64,000 bases of DNA from an uncultured Prevotellaceae bacterium (GCA_902800245.1 CADCDY010000009.1:1-64000); one strand, 5' to 3'; shown: positions 52,194-60,773, numbered from the stretch's first letter. Numbers and translations are program-made. Notes: generated from the letters alone by a model not told the origin.

Positions 52194-53582
52194 TTATCTG
52201 CTGTTGAGTATCTGTTCCAGCGTGATTTCCGGATTGCTCTCTCCGAAAACGTCCTTCTTCAGTTTGAGCTTGCGATGCTGGACGGCTGAGACGGTGATGC
52301 AGTAGATATTGCCAATGGTGCGATTGCTGAGGCCGAGTCGCGTGAGGATACACAGGCGGATGTCGTTTTCCTGCATAGTTGGGTATTGTTCGCGTATCTT
52401 GGCAAAGCGGTTGCCGTCGATGGCGTTGAGCGTACGTTCTATCTCACTCCATTCGTGCGGACTGAGGTAGATGACCGAATCGCTGCTCTGGTTGAGTTTC
52501 TTCAGCACTTCCGTACGTTCGAGAATGAAGCCTTGCAGGAATGTCACCACTTCATTGGCTTGATGCAACAAAGTCTTCTGATGCTCTGCCTCTTGCTGTA
52601 GTTGGCGTTTCTCCTGTTCCTGCAAACGGATGCGATAGCGAAGGGCTAACACTGTTGCAAGAAGGATAACTACAGCGGCAATGATGACAATAAGGAGTGT
52701 ACGGCCATACATCTGTGAACGGTATTCCAATTGCTGGTTCTCCATTTCCTGTCGCAACGTTTCCTGATAATACTCGTCTTTCTGTTCAAGTGCCTTGTAA
52801 TAGAAACCTTCTATTTGCTCGAAGGCTTCTTCCACGCTGTCCTCCACCTGTGTAGCTCCCATTCGCCGGAGTGCTATGTTTGCGAGACTGCTCTGCACGA
52901 TATAAGCCAGATGCACGTCACTGCCTGGATCAATCTGCCGATAGACTGTTTCTGCCGAATCGAGCATGTTCAGACTGAGGTAACTGCGAGCCAGCACTTG
53001 CAATGTGCCAGGCCTCAGTTCGGTTGTTGCTGTCGAATTAGCCCGATGGGCATAGTCGAGTGCCTGACGATAGTCATCCCTGGCCCAAGCGATGTTTGCA
53101 AGACTGGTGAGCGTCTGACACATCAAGTCCGCCATCTGGCTTTTCTCTGCAATATCGTATGCACGGCGGATGAAATTAAGTGCTTCGTCGTAGGAACCCT
53201 CTGTGGTATAAGCCTTCTGTGCGGCGTATGTGCCTGCATAGTCGAGTAACATAACGTAGTTGCGCTCATCATCAGGATGCTGCTCATAGATGGCCAAGGC
53301 TTTCTTCATCAGTCGCAATGCCTCCTCGGGATTGCTCTGCGACAATGCTTCCGCCAAGCGCTGGTACGCGATATAATAGGTGTGCCAATCCTCAGAGGCT
53401 TCAGCCAATTGGATGGTCTTTCGCAGCAAAGTCTCGCCCTGACGGATGCTGTCGTTGGCAAAAGCAGCCTGCGCCTCCTCCAGACAGCGTGCTGCCGTCT
53501 GTGAATCCGCTCCCTGCTGTTGCTGACTGCAAGCAACCATCAGAACGCCTATAATGAATATGTACAATGACCTTATAAACAT
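52194..53582 (-). CDS. TPR membrane protein with C-terminal LuxR-type HTH
   Basis: 462 residues from ATG at 53582: lipoprotein-like signal (IFIIGVLMVACSQ), TPR helices about 25-270, a membrane span about 295-315 (LLIVIIAAVVILLATVLAL), coiled coil, then a DNA-binding HTH (NDIRLCILTRLGLSNRTIGNIYCITVSAVQHRKLKLK). This periplasmic-TPR/cytoplasmic-HTH layout is common in Bacteroidetes and thought to sense and regulate directly across the membrane. An upstream in-frame TTG at 53615 lies in the -7 box (53620-53613) and is rejected. The downstream surface-protein gene is probably co-transcribed. Confidence 0.85.
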   Translation of the reverse strand: MFIRSLYIFIIGVLMVACSQQQQGADSQTAARCLEEAQAAFANDSIRQGETLLRKTIQLAEASEDWHTYYIAYQRLAEALSQSNPEEALRLMKKALAIYEQHPDDERNYVMLLDYAGTYAAQKAYTTEGSYDEALNFIRRAYDIAEKSQMADLMCQTLTSLANIAWARDDYRQALDYAHRANSTATTELRPGTLQVLARSYLSLNMLDSAETVYRQIDPGSDVHLAYIVQSSLANIALRRMGATQVEDSVEEAFEQIEGFYYKALEQKDEYYQETLRQEMENQQLEYRSQMYGRTLLIVIIAAVVILLATVLALRYRIRLQEQEKRQLQQEAEHQKTLLHQANEVVTFLQGFILERTEVLKKLNQSSDSVIYLSPHEWSEIERTLNAIDGNRFAKIREQYPTMQENDIRLCILTRLGLSNRTIGNIYCITVSAVQHRKLKLKKDVFGESNPEITLEQILNSR

Positions 53583-54437
53583 TGTTATCGATTCTTCGTC
53601 AGTTCTCGGTTGCAAAGTTACGACATTTTTTCCAAAGTTGTATCAGTTACCTATGGAAAAGATGAAAAGGAGAGAAAACAGGAAATGACTGCAAATCAAT
53701 GAATTATGAAAAACCGCACATCACGCCCTATGGAAAATTTCTAATGATGGCATGGAAAGAGGCGACAAATAGGTTACCTTACGGGCTGAGCGGCGCTCTG
53801 CTCCCTGCTGTTCGACCGACAGCAGGGAAGTGTCGAGCCGACAGCCGGTAGCAGAGTGGCGGTTAGCAGGGAAGGTGTTAGGCGTTTGTCCGCTTCCCAA
53901 GGATTGGCGGTTTACTTCCCAAGGACGCGCGGTTTACTTACTGCTCGTTGGTGGTTTGCTTACTGCTCGTTGGCAGTTTGCTTACTGGAAACTATGACTC
54001 CACCCAAGTGTTACCATAACACTCCACCCGACACTCCACCCGACACTCCACCTAACACTGAACCCAAGACTCACCCCTTTTATGCACGCTTTAACAGATT
54101 TCGCAACGAAATTTCAAAACCTTTTGGGTGGAGTGTCAGGTTGGGTCTAAGGTTGGGTGTTGGGGTTACTGTTTCGGCAACACCCACCCCAGTGGAAGCC
54201 TTCTATTTATTGACATTCCGACAAATCGGGGTTACTCTTGGCTCTTTTTGCGCCCAGCCTAGGAAAATTTTGCGTCCTGCACAGAGAAATAATATTCCCA
54301 GCCCAGGGAATTCTTGTTTTAATGCCAACAATTGCTACCATTAATGCTAACAATTGCTACCATTAATGCCGGGCAGTTATAGGGGAAGAGTGCCGTGCAA
54401 ACAGGGTGAAAGTGCCTAGGTAAAAGGGAGCGAATGC
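53583..54437. repeat. 855-bp gene-free stretch: 22-bp periodic mosaic array B
   Basis: Holds the regulator's promoter (TAACTTTG, minus, 53620-53613), then several 22-bp-phased unit types: AGCAGGG type at 53821, 53843, 53865 (its upstream side forms a 9-bp perfect hairpin, 53803-53811 with 53819-53827); GTTTACTT/GTTTGCTT type ending at 53894, 53916, 53938, 53960, 53982; a 12-bp-phased CACTCCACC type (about 54019-54060); CCCAG type at 54256, 54278, 54300; AATGCCAACAATTGCTACC type at 54321, 54343, 54365; TGCCTAGG type with T at 54391, 54413, 54435. Three of these types match array A at 23.0-23.3 kb inverted. No gene is convincing despite an open frame. Confidence 0.8.
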
Positions 54438-54614
54438 CTAGGTAAGCATATTGGCAGCCTCGCCCATAATCATAATATTATAGATGACAGCATGATATGA
54501 TTTCTTGTCCGCAAGGAATGTCTTCATATCACGATTATCCACATACTGGAAAATCGTGTCTATTGCCTGCAGGATATCCTTGAGGCGTTTAGGATTATTA
54601 CGCGGCTCTCTCAT
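54438..54614 (-). pseudogene. HepT-like HEPN toxin, truncated by array B
   Basis: 58 codons overlapping the MNT gene by 17 bp: MREPRNNPKRLKDILQAID, IFQYVDNRDMKTFLADKKSY, NIMIMGEAANMLT then TAG. It matches the first half of DUF86/HepT toxins (about 110 aa), including GEAAN, but stops before the catalytic RNxxxH motif. The stop and the break point coincide with the end of an array unit (CCTAGGTAAGC at 54436-54446), so repeat sequence directly replaces the rest of the gene. Confidence 0.75.
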
Positions 54615-54882
54615 AAATCAGGATTTTATCACGATCTGCACTTTCACGGGCAAAAGGCATCAGACCTCCGTCAGTTATCAAATCTATATCACGTCCTAAG
54701 AGGTTCTTTAAGTCCTCATACATCCCGCTCAACGTGAAAAGGCTGAAATGCTGCGACTTGTCAGGAAGAATCAGCAAGTCTACATCGCTGTTTTCGTGCT
54801 CTTCTCCTCGCGAAAAAGAGCCGAAAAGCCAAACCTTCAAGACGGGTTGTGTCTGGAAGTAGTCTGCTATCTGTTGAATCAT
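54598..54882 (-). CDS. Minimal nucleotidyltransferase (MntA-like antitoxin), second locus
   Basis: 94 residues with VWLFGSFSRGEEHENSDVDLLI (GSxxR...SDxDL) and RDIDLITDGG. Partner of the truncated HepT-like frame downstream; intact pairs form a toxin-antitoxin system in which MntA AMPylates HepT. The upstream 60 bp resemble the promoter region of the first MNT gene (CTCGAAAAG, TTTGGAACTTTCGAAA) but the TATCTTTG box is lost because coding starts there, so expression is doubtful. Confidence 0.85.
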   Translation of the reverse strand: MIQQIADYFQTQPVLKVWLFGSFSRGEEHENSDVDLLILPDKSQHFSLFTLSGMYEDLKNLLGRDIDLITDGGLMPFARESADRDKILIYERAA

Positions 54883-55246
54883 AATTTCGAAAGTTCCAAA
54901 TAATTAGACGAAAATCTACTTTTCGAGCCCAACGCACGGGGGACGGGCGTCTAGCGTTAGCAGGCAGTTGGAGGGGAAGAGTGCCGTGCAAACAGGGAGA
55001 AAGTACCTAGGAAAAAGGGATCGAATGCCTAGGTAAGCGGATTCGGGCGGTCGCCCGCATTAATGTGGGCGGCCGTGCTTATTATTGCGGGCGGGAGGCC
55101 GAATTATTGCGACCGCCCGCCCGTAACCGAGTTTATAAGTATAAAAAACGAAAGTTACGGAAAAAAATACTAAAAAAACTGGGGTTATGGCTTGGAGTTA
55201 GGAGAAATTTTGTAATTTTGCAACGGAAATAATAAAATAAAGACAA
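54883..55246. repeat. Gene-free stretch with 22-bp periodic array C
   Basis: 54888-54945 is shared with the first MNT upstream region. Then a TGCC type with T at 54982, 55004, 55026 (same kind as in arrays B and D) and a GGGCGG type at 55045, 55067, 55089, 55111 (same kind as D). Ends about 55135, followed by the promoter of the GT2 gene: TAATTTTG at 55213-55220 with TTG 18 bp upstream. Confidence 0.8.
55213..55220 (+). promoter_or_regulatory. -7 box of the GT2 gene
   Basis: TAATTTTG followed by CAACGG, 26 bp before the ATG at 55247. Confidence 0.6.
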
Positions 55247-55999
55247 ATGCACGCAAGCGACAGCATCGTTATCATACCTACGTATAACGAGAAGGAGAAC
55301 ATCGAGAAGATTATCCGGGCCGTGTTCGGACTGGAGAAATGTTTCCATATTCTGGTGATTGACGACGGTTCTCCCGACGGCACGGCAGCTATCGTGAAGG
55401 GAATGATGGCGCAGGAGGAGTTCAGCGACCGGCTATTTATCCTTGAGCGTAGTGGCAAGCTGGGCTTGGGTACGGCCTACATCACTGGATTCAAGTGGGC
55501 ATTGGAACGCGACTATGGCTATATCTTCGAGATGGATGCCGACTTTAGTCACGACCCCAACGACCTGCCCCGATTGTATTCGGCCTGTGCTGATGAGGGT
55601 TACGACGTGGCTATTGGTTCGCGCTATGTCAGTGGTGTGAACGTGGTGAACTGGCCTATCGGTCGCGTGCTGATGAGCTATTTTGCCTCGAAATACGTGC
55701 GTCTGGTTACTGGTTTCAAAGTTCACGACACCACCGCGGGCTTCAAGTGCTACAAGCGTCGTGTGCTAAAGACCATCGAACTGGACAAGATTCGCTTCAA
55801 GGGCTATGGTTTCCAGATTGAGATGAAGTTCACCGCCTATAAGATTGGCTTTAAGATTAAGGAGGTTCCCGTCATCTTTGTCAATCGTCGCGAGGGTACC
55901 TCGAAGATGTCAGGTGGCATCTTTGGCGAGGCATTCTTTGGTGTCATGCGTCTGCGCTGGGATGGCTGGACGCGGAAGTATCCTGAAATTAGCTGTTAG
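55247..55999 (+). CDS. Polyprenol monophosphomannose synthase-like glycosyltransferase (GT2)
   Basis: 250 residues. SIVIIPTYNEKENIEKII, LVIDDGSPDGTAAIV, GLGTAYITGFKWALE, FEMDADFSHDP, IGSRYVSG, HDTTAGFKCYKRRVL and RFKGYGFQIEMKF match dolichol-phosphate-mannose synthase (Dpm1-like). It transfers mannose (or another sugar) from a nucleotide sugar to a polyprenol phosphate at the inner membrane. Short single-domain form without GtrA. Its last two codons and stop lie in a double AGCC-type element. Confidence 0.92.
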   Translation: MHASDSIVIIPTYNEKENIEKIIRAVFGLEKCFHILVIDDGSPDGTAAIVKGMMAQEEFSDRLFILERSGKLGLGTAYITGFKWALERDYGYIFEMDADFSHDPNDLPRLYSACADEGYDVAIGSRYVSGVNVVNWPIGRVLMSYFASKYVRLVTGFKVHDTTAGFKCYKRRVLKTIELDKIRFKGYGFQIEMKFTAYKIGFKIKEVPVIFVNRREGTSKMSGGIFGEAFFGVMRLRWDGWTRKYPEISC

Positions 56000-56057
56000 C
56001 TATTAGCAGTTAGCAGTTAGCTGTTAGCCAATAGCCAATAGCCAATAGCCAACAGCC
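55991..56057. repeat. 67-bp double AGCC-type element between convergent GT2 and plsC
   Basis: Nine 7-bp units plus AGCC. It divides into two standard 32-bp elements, 55991-56022 (AGCT/AGCA words) and 56026-56057 (AGCCAAT units), with 3 bp between. Supplies the GT2 stop and ends one base before the plsC stop. Confidence 0.9.
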
Positions 56058-56058
56058 T

Positions 56059-56820
56059 TTACTGATCCGGATTATCCACAAATCCCTGGTATTCAGGTGC
56101 TAAGGCCGACATCACCGAGTCGTAGGCCTGATTCATTGTGGCCTGGACATTCTGTGCGCCCTGCCCAATGGGATAGACGGGCTGATGGATGGTCAGCGAC
56201 AGGGGATGCCACGTGGCAAAATGCCAGTCCTTCATGCGAGGCATCACGTCGAACGAGCCATTGATGGTCAATGGCACAACGGGCAATTGCAGTTCGTCAG
56301 CCAGTGCGAAGGCACCTTTCTTGAACGCGCCCATGTGGCCTGTAAACGAGCGGGCACCCTCAGGGAAAACCACCACACTACAGTTGCCTGTCTCCAGAAT
56401 ATGACGTGCAGCCTCGTAGGTATGACGCACCTTCCCCACCCCACGCTTGTCGACCATAATCTGATGGGACTTCCGGCAAGCATATCCAACGAAGGGAATC
56501 TTGTTGATCTGGTACTTCATCATCCACTTGAAGTTACGACCCAAGAAGCCGTAAATCAGGAAGATGTCGAACGCGCCTTGATGGTTGGAAACAAAGACAT
56601 ACGACTGGTTGGGCTCCAAGTGTTCACGACCCTCGACCTTGACAGGCAACAGGAAGACACGCGTGATGGTTCGCGCCCACCAGCGACCAGGGTAATAGCC
56701 CCAATAGTGACCATCGCCCAAAGTACATCCTACGCCCACCAGGAATGCAGTCCAGATGGTCATCACAATGGTGACGGGAATAGCAACAAAAACCTGATAA
56801 ATGCAATATAGAATCTTCAT
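56059..56820 (-). CDS. 1-acyl-sn-glycerol-3-phosphate acyltransferase (PlsC-like)
   Basis: 253 residues from ATG at 56820 (MKILYCIYQVFVAIPVTIVM). Membrane span at the N-terminus; motif I NHQGAFD (H80, D85), FPEGARS motif III and VPLTINGS. It acylates lysophosphatidic acid at the inner membrane. Starts 1 bp after the phosphoesterase stop; last gene of the DUF4369-pyrC-phosphoesterase-plsC operon. An in-frame extension upstream to 57003 would overlap the previous gene entirely and is rejected. Confidence 0.93.
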   Translation of the reverse strand: MKILYCIYQVFVAIPVTIVMTIWTAFLVGVGCTLGDGHYWGYYPGRWWARTITRVFLLPVKVEGREHLEPNQSYVFVSNHQGAFDIFLIYGFLGRNFKWMMKYQINKIPFVGYACRKSHQIMVDKRGVGKVRHTYEAARHILETGNCSVVVFPEGARSFTGHMGAFKKGAFALADELQLPVVPLTINGSFDVMPRMKDWHFATWHPLSLTIHQPVYPIGQGAQNVQATMNQAYDSVMSALAPEYQGFVDNPDQ

Positions 56821-56821
56821 A

Positions 56822-57784
56822 TCAATTCTTACTTCTAAGTGTGATGACCGCAATCTCGCCGGGGAGTCCCAAGCGGAAGGGAATGAGTGCGCCCAATCCC
56901 GTAGACACGAAAATGCCACGATCAGCCTCATAGGTCCAGCCCCCCCATTCGTCGTACGAGAGTTCAGCCGGTGACCAGCCAAAGACTTCAAACTGTCCGC
57001 CATGGGTATGTCCGCTAAGCGTCAGCTGAGCCTTACACTCAGGCAGAATCTTCTCTCGCCAACAGGTTGGGTCGTGCTGAAGCATTACGACAAAGGCATT
57101 GTCACGGATGCCTGCCAACGTCTTCTTGACATCACCCTTGCGAGGCATGCGCTTCACCTTACCCCAGTTCTCCATACCGGCAATGACGATGGAGTCAGAG
57201 TCGCGACGAATAATGGTACGCTCGTTGAGCAACAGGCGCCATCCAAACTGCCGTTCTGTCTGCTCTGTCTGGCTGACAAGACGGGCTTTCGTGGCTTCGT
57301 CACAGTCCAAATAGGTAGGATAGTCGTGATTGCCCATAATGCTAAAGACGCCATCCTTGGCATGCAGTTGTTTGAGCAATGCGGTATGCTCCTGCAGTTC
57401 GTCGGGATGCAGATTCTCCAAATCGCCTGTAAAGACAATCACGTCAGGCTTGAGCGCGTTGATGCTATCAATGGCACGCTGCATCATGCCCTCAGGACTA
57501 TTTGACTGCGAACCCACATGGGCGTCGCTGAACTGCACTATGCGATAACCGTCGAAAGCCTTGGGCAGGTCGGCAGAGGCGAAGGTGTAACGATGCACCT
57601 CAAACGACTGGAAGACCACGAAATGGCCATAGAGCACCAAGGCCCATATAATTAATGTACACGCGAGGGCACCTTTCTTCCAATGCTTGCGTGGCATGAG
57701 CCAACGGCAAAAAAGTGAAAGTACCAGAGGAACTACGATGAGTCCCATCAAAAAGAAAAAAGGAATGGCATAACGGGCTATCAT
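56822..57784 (-). CDS. Membrane-anchored metallophosphoesterase (YkuE/LpxH-like family)
   Basis: 320 residues with two N-terminal membrane helices (FFFLMGLIVVPLVLSLF; ACTLIIWALVLYGHFVV) and a calcineurin-like domain: VQFSDAHVG, VFTGDLEN, MGNHDYPTY, QHDPTCW, LSGHTHGGQF. It cleaves a phosphodiester/phosphomonoester outside or at the membrane; relatives act on lipids or UDP-sugars. The ATG overlaps the pyrC stop (ATGA). Confidence 0.9.
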   Translation of the reverse strand: MIARYAIPFFFLMGLIVVPLVLSLFCRWLMPRKHWKKGALACTLIIWALVLYGHFVVFQSFEVHRYTFASADLPKAFDGYRIVQFSDAHVGSQSNSPEGMMQRAIDSINALKPDVIVFTGDLENLHPDELQEHTALLKQLHAKDGVFSIMGNHDYPTYLDCDEATKARLVSQTEQTERQFGWRLLLNERTIIRRDSDSIVIAGMENWGKVKRMPRKGDVKKTLAGIRDNAFVVMLQHDPTCWREKILPECKAQLTLSGHTHGGQFEVFGWSPAELSYDEWGGWTYEADRGIFVSTGLGALIPFRLGLPGEIAVITLRSKN

Positions 57785-59124
57785 AACTCGGAATGATTAA
57801 AACGGATTTCTTCTCCAATAATATGAGTATTCACTTGTCCGTTGGCATAGACAGAGTGACCATTACACAAGGTACGCTCTACCTTCCAATTGAAGGTATG
57901 GTCCTCCATCGGACTCCACTTACACTTGCTCTCGATGAGGTCTTTCGTAACTGTCCAAGGCGACTTAGGACGAACGATGGTGATATCAGCACGATAGCCT
58001 TTACGAAGGAAGCCACGCTGACGGACACCAAACAATCGGGCTGGATTGTGACACATCAGTTCCACCAGCCGTTCTATCGTCAGCACTCCAGCATCCACCA
58101 GTTCCAACATGGTGACCAACGAGAACTGAATCATCGGCATTCCTGAAGCAGCCTTCACGCATCCGCCCTGCTTCTGTTCCAACAAATGGGGCGCATGGTC
58201 GGTAGCTACTATGGCAATACGTCCGTCGTTCAAGGCTTCACGCAACATAAACTGGTCGACGGGAGTTTTGATGGCGGGGTTCACCTTGATTTTTGCCCCC
58301 AGGCACTCATGGTCGAGCTGGGTGAAATAAAGATGGCCTACGCAGGCCTCAGCGGTGATTTTTGTCGCGACGGAATCGCGACACACCATGAAGAGCTCCA
58401 GCTCTTCGGCGGTGGAGACATGGGCGACATGCAGGCGGGTGCCGTATTTCTTGGCCAGTTCTACGGCCTTACGCGAAGATGCCAGACAGGCCTCCTCACT
58501 ACGAATCAGCGCATGCAAGCCAACCTGAGGGTCTTCACCCCAAGCCTTCTTGGCCTCCTCCATATTACGATTGATGATATCTGTATCCTCACAATGCGCC
58601 ATCAAGGGCAGCTTGCAAGTCTTGAAGATACGCTCCAACGCCTCCTGCCTGTCAACCAGCATATTACCCGTCGATGAACCCATAAACAGTTTCACACCAG
58701 GAATGCGCTCAGCAGGCAACTGGGCAAAGCTGTCGCAATTGTCGTTGGTAGCACCAAAGAAGAACGAGTAGTTGACGTGGCTTTTCTCTCGGGCCAGCGC
58801 GAATTTCTCTTCCAGTGCCTCCAGCGTAGTGGTTTGAGGCACGCAGTTAGGCATATCGAAATAGCTCGTCACACCACCTGCTGCAGCAGCACGGCTCTCT
58901 GTGTCAATGTCGGCCTTTGCGGTCAGGCCTGGTTCACGGAAATGTACGTGGTCGTCTATCACACCTGGTAACACGTAACAACCCGAGGCATCAATCGTCT
59001 CATCAAACGATGCCTCGGGCTGTTGTTTGGTAATCTCAATAATGTTGCCGTCCTCAATGACGATAAAACCGTCTGAGGTTCGTCCTTCGTTGACGATATG
59101 TCCTCCCTTTATCAGCAATCTCAT
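57781..59124 (-). CDS. pyrC: Dihydroorotase
   Basis: 447 residues, type-I (amidohydrolase) form: LPGVIDDHVHFREPG with metal His59 and His61, MAHCEDTDI, HVAHVSTAEE, ATDHAPH with the catalytic Asp, NPARLFG. Third step of pyrimidine synthesis in the cytoplasm; allantoinase or dihydropyrimidinase are less likely given the FREPG motif. Start overlaps the DUF4369 gene (ATGA). Confidence 0.93.
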   Translation of the reverse strand: MRLLIKGGHIVNEGRTSDGFIVIEDGNIIEITKQQPEASFDETIDASGCYVLPGVIDDHVHFREPGLTAKADIDTESRAAAAGGVTSYFDMPNCVPQTTTLEALEEKFALAREKSHVNYSFFFGATNDNCDSFAQLPAERIPGVKLFMGSSTGNMLVDRQEALERIFKTCKLPLMAHCEDTDIINRNMEEAKKAWGEDPQVGLHALIRSEEACLASSRKAVELAKKYGTRLHVAHVSTAEELELFMVCRDSVATKITAEACVGHLYFTQLDHECLGAKIKVNPAIKTPVDQFMLREALNDGRIAIVATDHAPHLLEQKQGGCVKAASGMPMIQFSLVTMLELVDAGVLTIERLVELMCHNPARLFGVRQRGFLRKGYRADITIVRPKSPWTVTKDLIESKCKWSPMEDHTFNWKVERTLCNGHSVYANGQVNTHIIGEEIRFNHSEL

Positions 59125-59924
59125 GGTTTAGGAACGTTGGTCAACGGAGCAGGAGTCTGAGGAATCAAAGAGTCTGTGGGCAACTGCGCTGGAGCTTGTG
59201 CTTGTACTGGTGCTGCTCCTGCTGGTTCTTTCAGACCGTTCATACGCTCTTCGTTTTCCTGGGCAGTTGCATAGTATTCCCTCACGAAACGGTCTTTCTT
59301 GAACGTATCCGTAGCCTTCGACATGATATACTCTATCTGAGGGGTAAGTATGGGGAAACGATACTGACTGACTATCATCCTGAATACGCCAGGACCAAGT
59401 ACATTATCGAAGTTGTCCTCAATGAATTTCGTCACGAGGTCGTCTTCCTCGGCAGTAATCCGTGCAGCTTCGGCATTCAACTGTTCTGCAATTTCATCCT
59501 CGTCGATTCCCTCCAGAATCATCTGGTTCTGCTTGTGGCCCAACTCGTTCATCTGACTGATCAACTGGTTGTGCTTGTCCAGGAACTTATATAGGCTGTC
59601 GTTCAAGGGCGTACCACCCACGCTGGGACCAGCAGGGCCAATCTTCACCTGAATGTCACCTTCTTCCAATACTACAGGCAACAGAACCTCGTCGTCCATA
59701 AAGAGATCAGCCACACGAACAGTATCCAACAGTCCGGCAAAATGGAACTCTCCATGTACAACGTCACAGGAGTCGATATTACGGATTTCGCCCGACTTCA
59801 GAGCTTTCAGATAGAGCTTGCTCCCATCAAGGGCAGACAATGATGATGAGCCGGTTACATTATAAGAACTGGCACATGAGGTAAGCAAAGCTACCATGAG
59901 GGACGCGTATAGAATCTTGTTCAT
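59121..59924 (-). CDS. DUF4369-domain lipoprotein
   Basis: 267 residues from ATG at 59924. Lipobox LLTSCASS; residues about 25-125 resemble the DUF4369 domain found before thioredoxin domains in Bacteroidetes (LYLKALKSGEIRNIDSCDVVHGEFHFAG, VLEEGDIQVKIG). The thioredoxin half is missing; instead an acidic helix region and a Pro/Ala/Gln-rich tail follow (after residue 235). Likely outer-membrane or periplasmic lipoprotein, function unknown. Promoter -7 box TACATTTG at 59970-59963. First gene of the operon with pyrC. Confidence 0.8.
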   Translation of the reverse strand: MNKILYASLMVALLTSCASSYNVTGSSSLSALDGSKLYLKALKSGEIRNIDSCDVVHGEFHFAGLLDTVRVADLFMDDEVLLPVVLEEGDIQVKIGPAGPSVGGTPLNDSLYKFLDKHNQLISQMNELGHKQNQMILEGIDEDEIAEQLNAEAARITAEEDDLVTKFIEDNFDNVLGPGVFRMIVSQYRFPILTPQIEYIMSKATDTFKKDRFVREYYATAQENEERMNGLKEPAGAAPVQAQAPAQLPTDSLIPQTPAPLTNVPKP

Positions 59925-60025
59925 AGACAATCGATAACGTTCTTTTATTTTGAAATCGATTGCAAATGTACAATGTTCTCGCGAAATAAGGAAAAATATT
60001 TGCTCATTTTAAAACATTTGAGCAA

Positions 60026-60430
60026 TTATTTAGCATTTTTTGCGTCTTTCTCCAGTTCGTTGGCTATTCTGTGGCTTGCATAGAGTTGCAATATGGCTGC
60101 CACCAACAACACCACAATCCAGTTATTGTGTACATATTTTATATAGGAAAGATACTGGATGCCCAGAAAGTTTCCCTCGTTGGCAAACATCAGTAAGGCA
60201 GCCAACAAGAACAACACATCACTAATGATCAGGATACGGCGCAGACGACGGATGACAAAATTGCGACCCTCATAACGCTGGCGTAACTGCATGGCAACAA
60301 ACAATACGGCACCTGGGGCAAACACGTAAGGCGCCCACGACTGCAGAAACAGGCTCGCACCAGAACCTACGACCATCAGCAGTCCACCCAACAGCAGAAG
60401 GGCCGTCTCAACATTACTCAGCTGTCGCAT
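60026..60430 (-). CDS. Four-helix membrane protein, Bacteroidetes conserved, unknown function
   Basis: 134 residues with four hydrophobic helices (ALLLLGGLLMVVGSGASLFL; YVFAPGAVLFVAMQL; ILIISDVLFLLAALLMFA; WIVVLLVAAILQLYASHRI) and a charged tail. No known motif. Its ATG lies inside the end of the divIC-like gene (17-bp overlap), so the two are co-translated and probably work at the envelope or division site. Confidence 0.75.
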   Translation of the reverse strand: MRQLSNVETALLLLGGLLMVVGSGASLFLQSWAPYVFAPGAVLFVAMQLRQRYEGRNFVIRRLRRILIISDVLFLLAALLMFANEGNFLGIQYLSYIKYVHNNWIVVLLVAAILQLYASHRIANELEKDAKNAK

Positions 60431-60752
60431 TCTGTTCCTCCTCCAGATCGTCGCTGAGCACGAAGATGTCCTCGTCGTCAGTCTTCATGAAATAACGCTC
60501 ACGGGCAATCTTCTCAATAGCCTTCGGATTGCTGTCCAATTCACGTATCCGAGCTTGATTTTTCTTATTCAGGTTGTCGTACTTCTCTATCTCGCCCTCC
60601 AGTTCACTGATACGTTGCGTGTTACGCATGTGATGCCATACGCTATTCTCGTCAACAAAACCTATCAGCACCACCGCCAAAACGGTTACCAAGACGTACT
60701 TCAATCCTGGAACATGCCAGATACGCAGTAGCAAAGATTTCATTTTCTTCAT
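60414..60752 (-). CDS. FtsB/DivIC-like septum formation initiator
   Basis: 112 residues: one membrane span (about 17-34, YVLVTVLAVVLIGFV), coiled coil (MRNTQRISELEGEIEKYDNL) and RYFMKTDDEDIFVL, the conserved FtsB/DivIC C-terminal motif (ARE.Y.M...DEDIF). Part of the cell-division complex in the inner membrane. ATG at 60752 chosen below the -7 box TAATTTTG (60781-60774); an earlier in-frame start lies inside it. Confidence 0.88.
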   Translation of the reverse strand: MKKMKSLLLRIWHVPGLKYVLVTVLAVVLIGFVDENSVWHHMRNTQRISELEGEIEKYDNLNKKNQARIRELDSNPKAIEKIARERYFMKTDDEDIFVLSDDLEEEQNATAE

Positions 60753-60773
60753 ACCAATTTCACTTTTCGCTTG

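Noticed and set aside
53856..54344. Open frame of 162 codons
   Set aside because: It lies entirely in the 22-bp and 12-bp repeat array B, has Pro/Thr-rich repetitive translation, and no promoter or family resemblance.
56821..57003. N-terminal extension of PlsC
   Set aside because: It overlaps the phosphoesterase coding end, has no resemblance to acyltransferases, and the ATG at 56820 opens the normal membrane segment.
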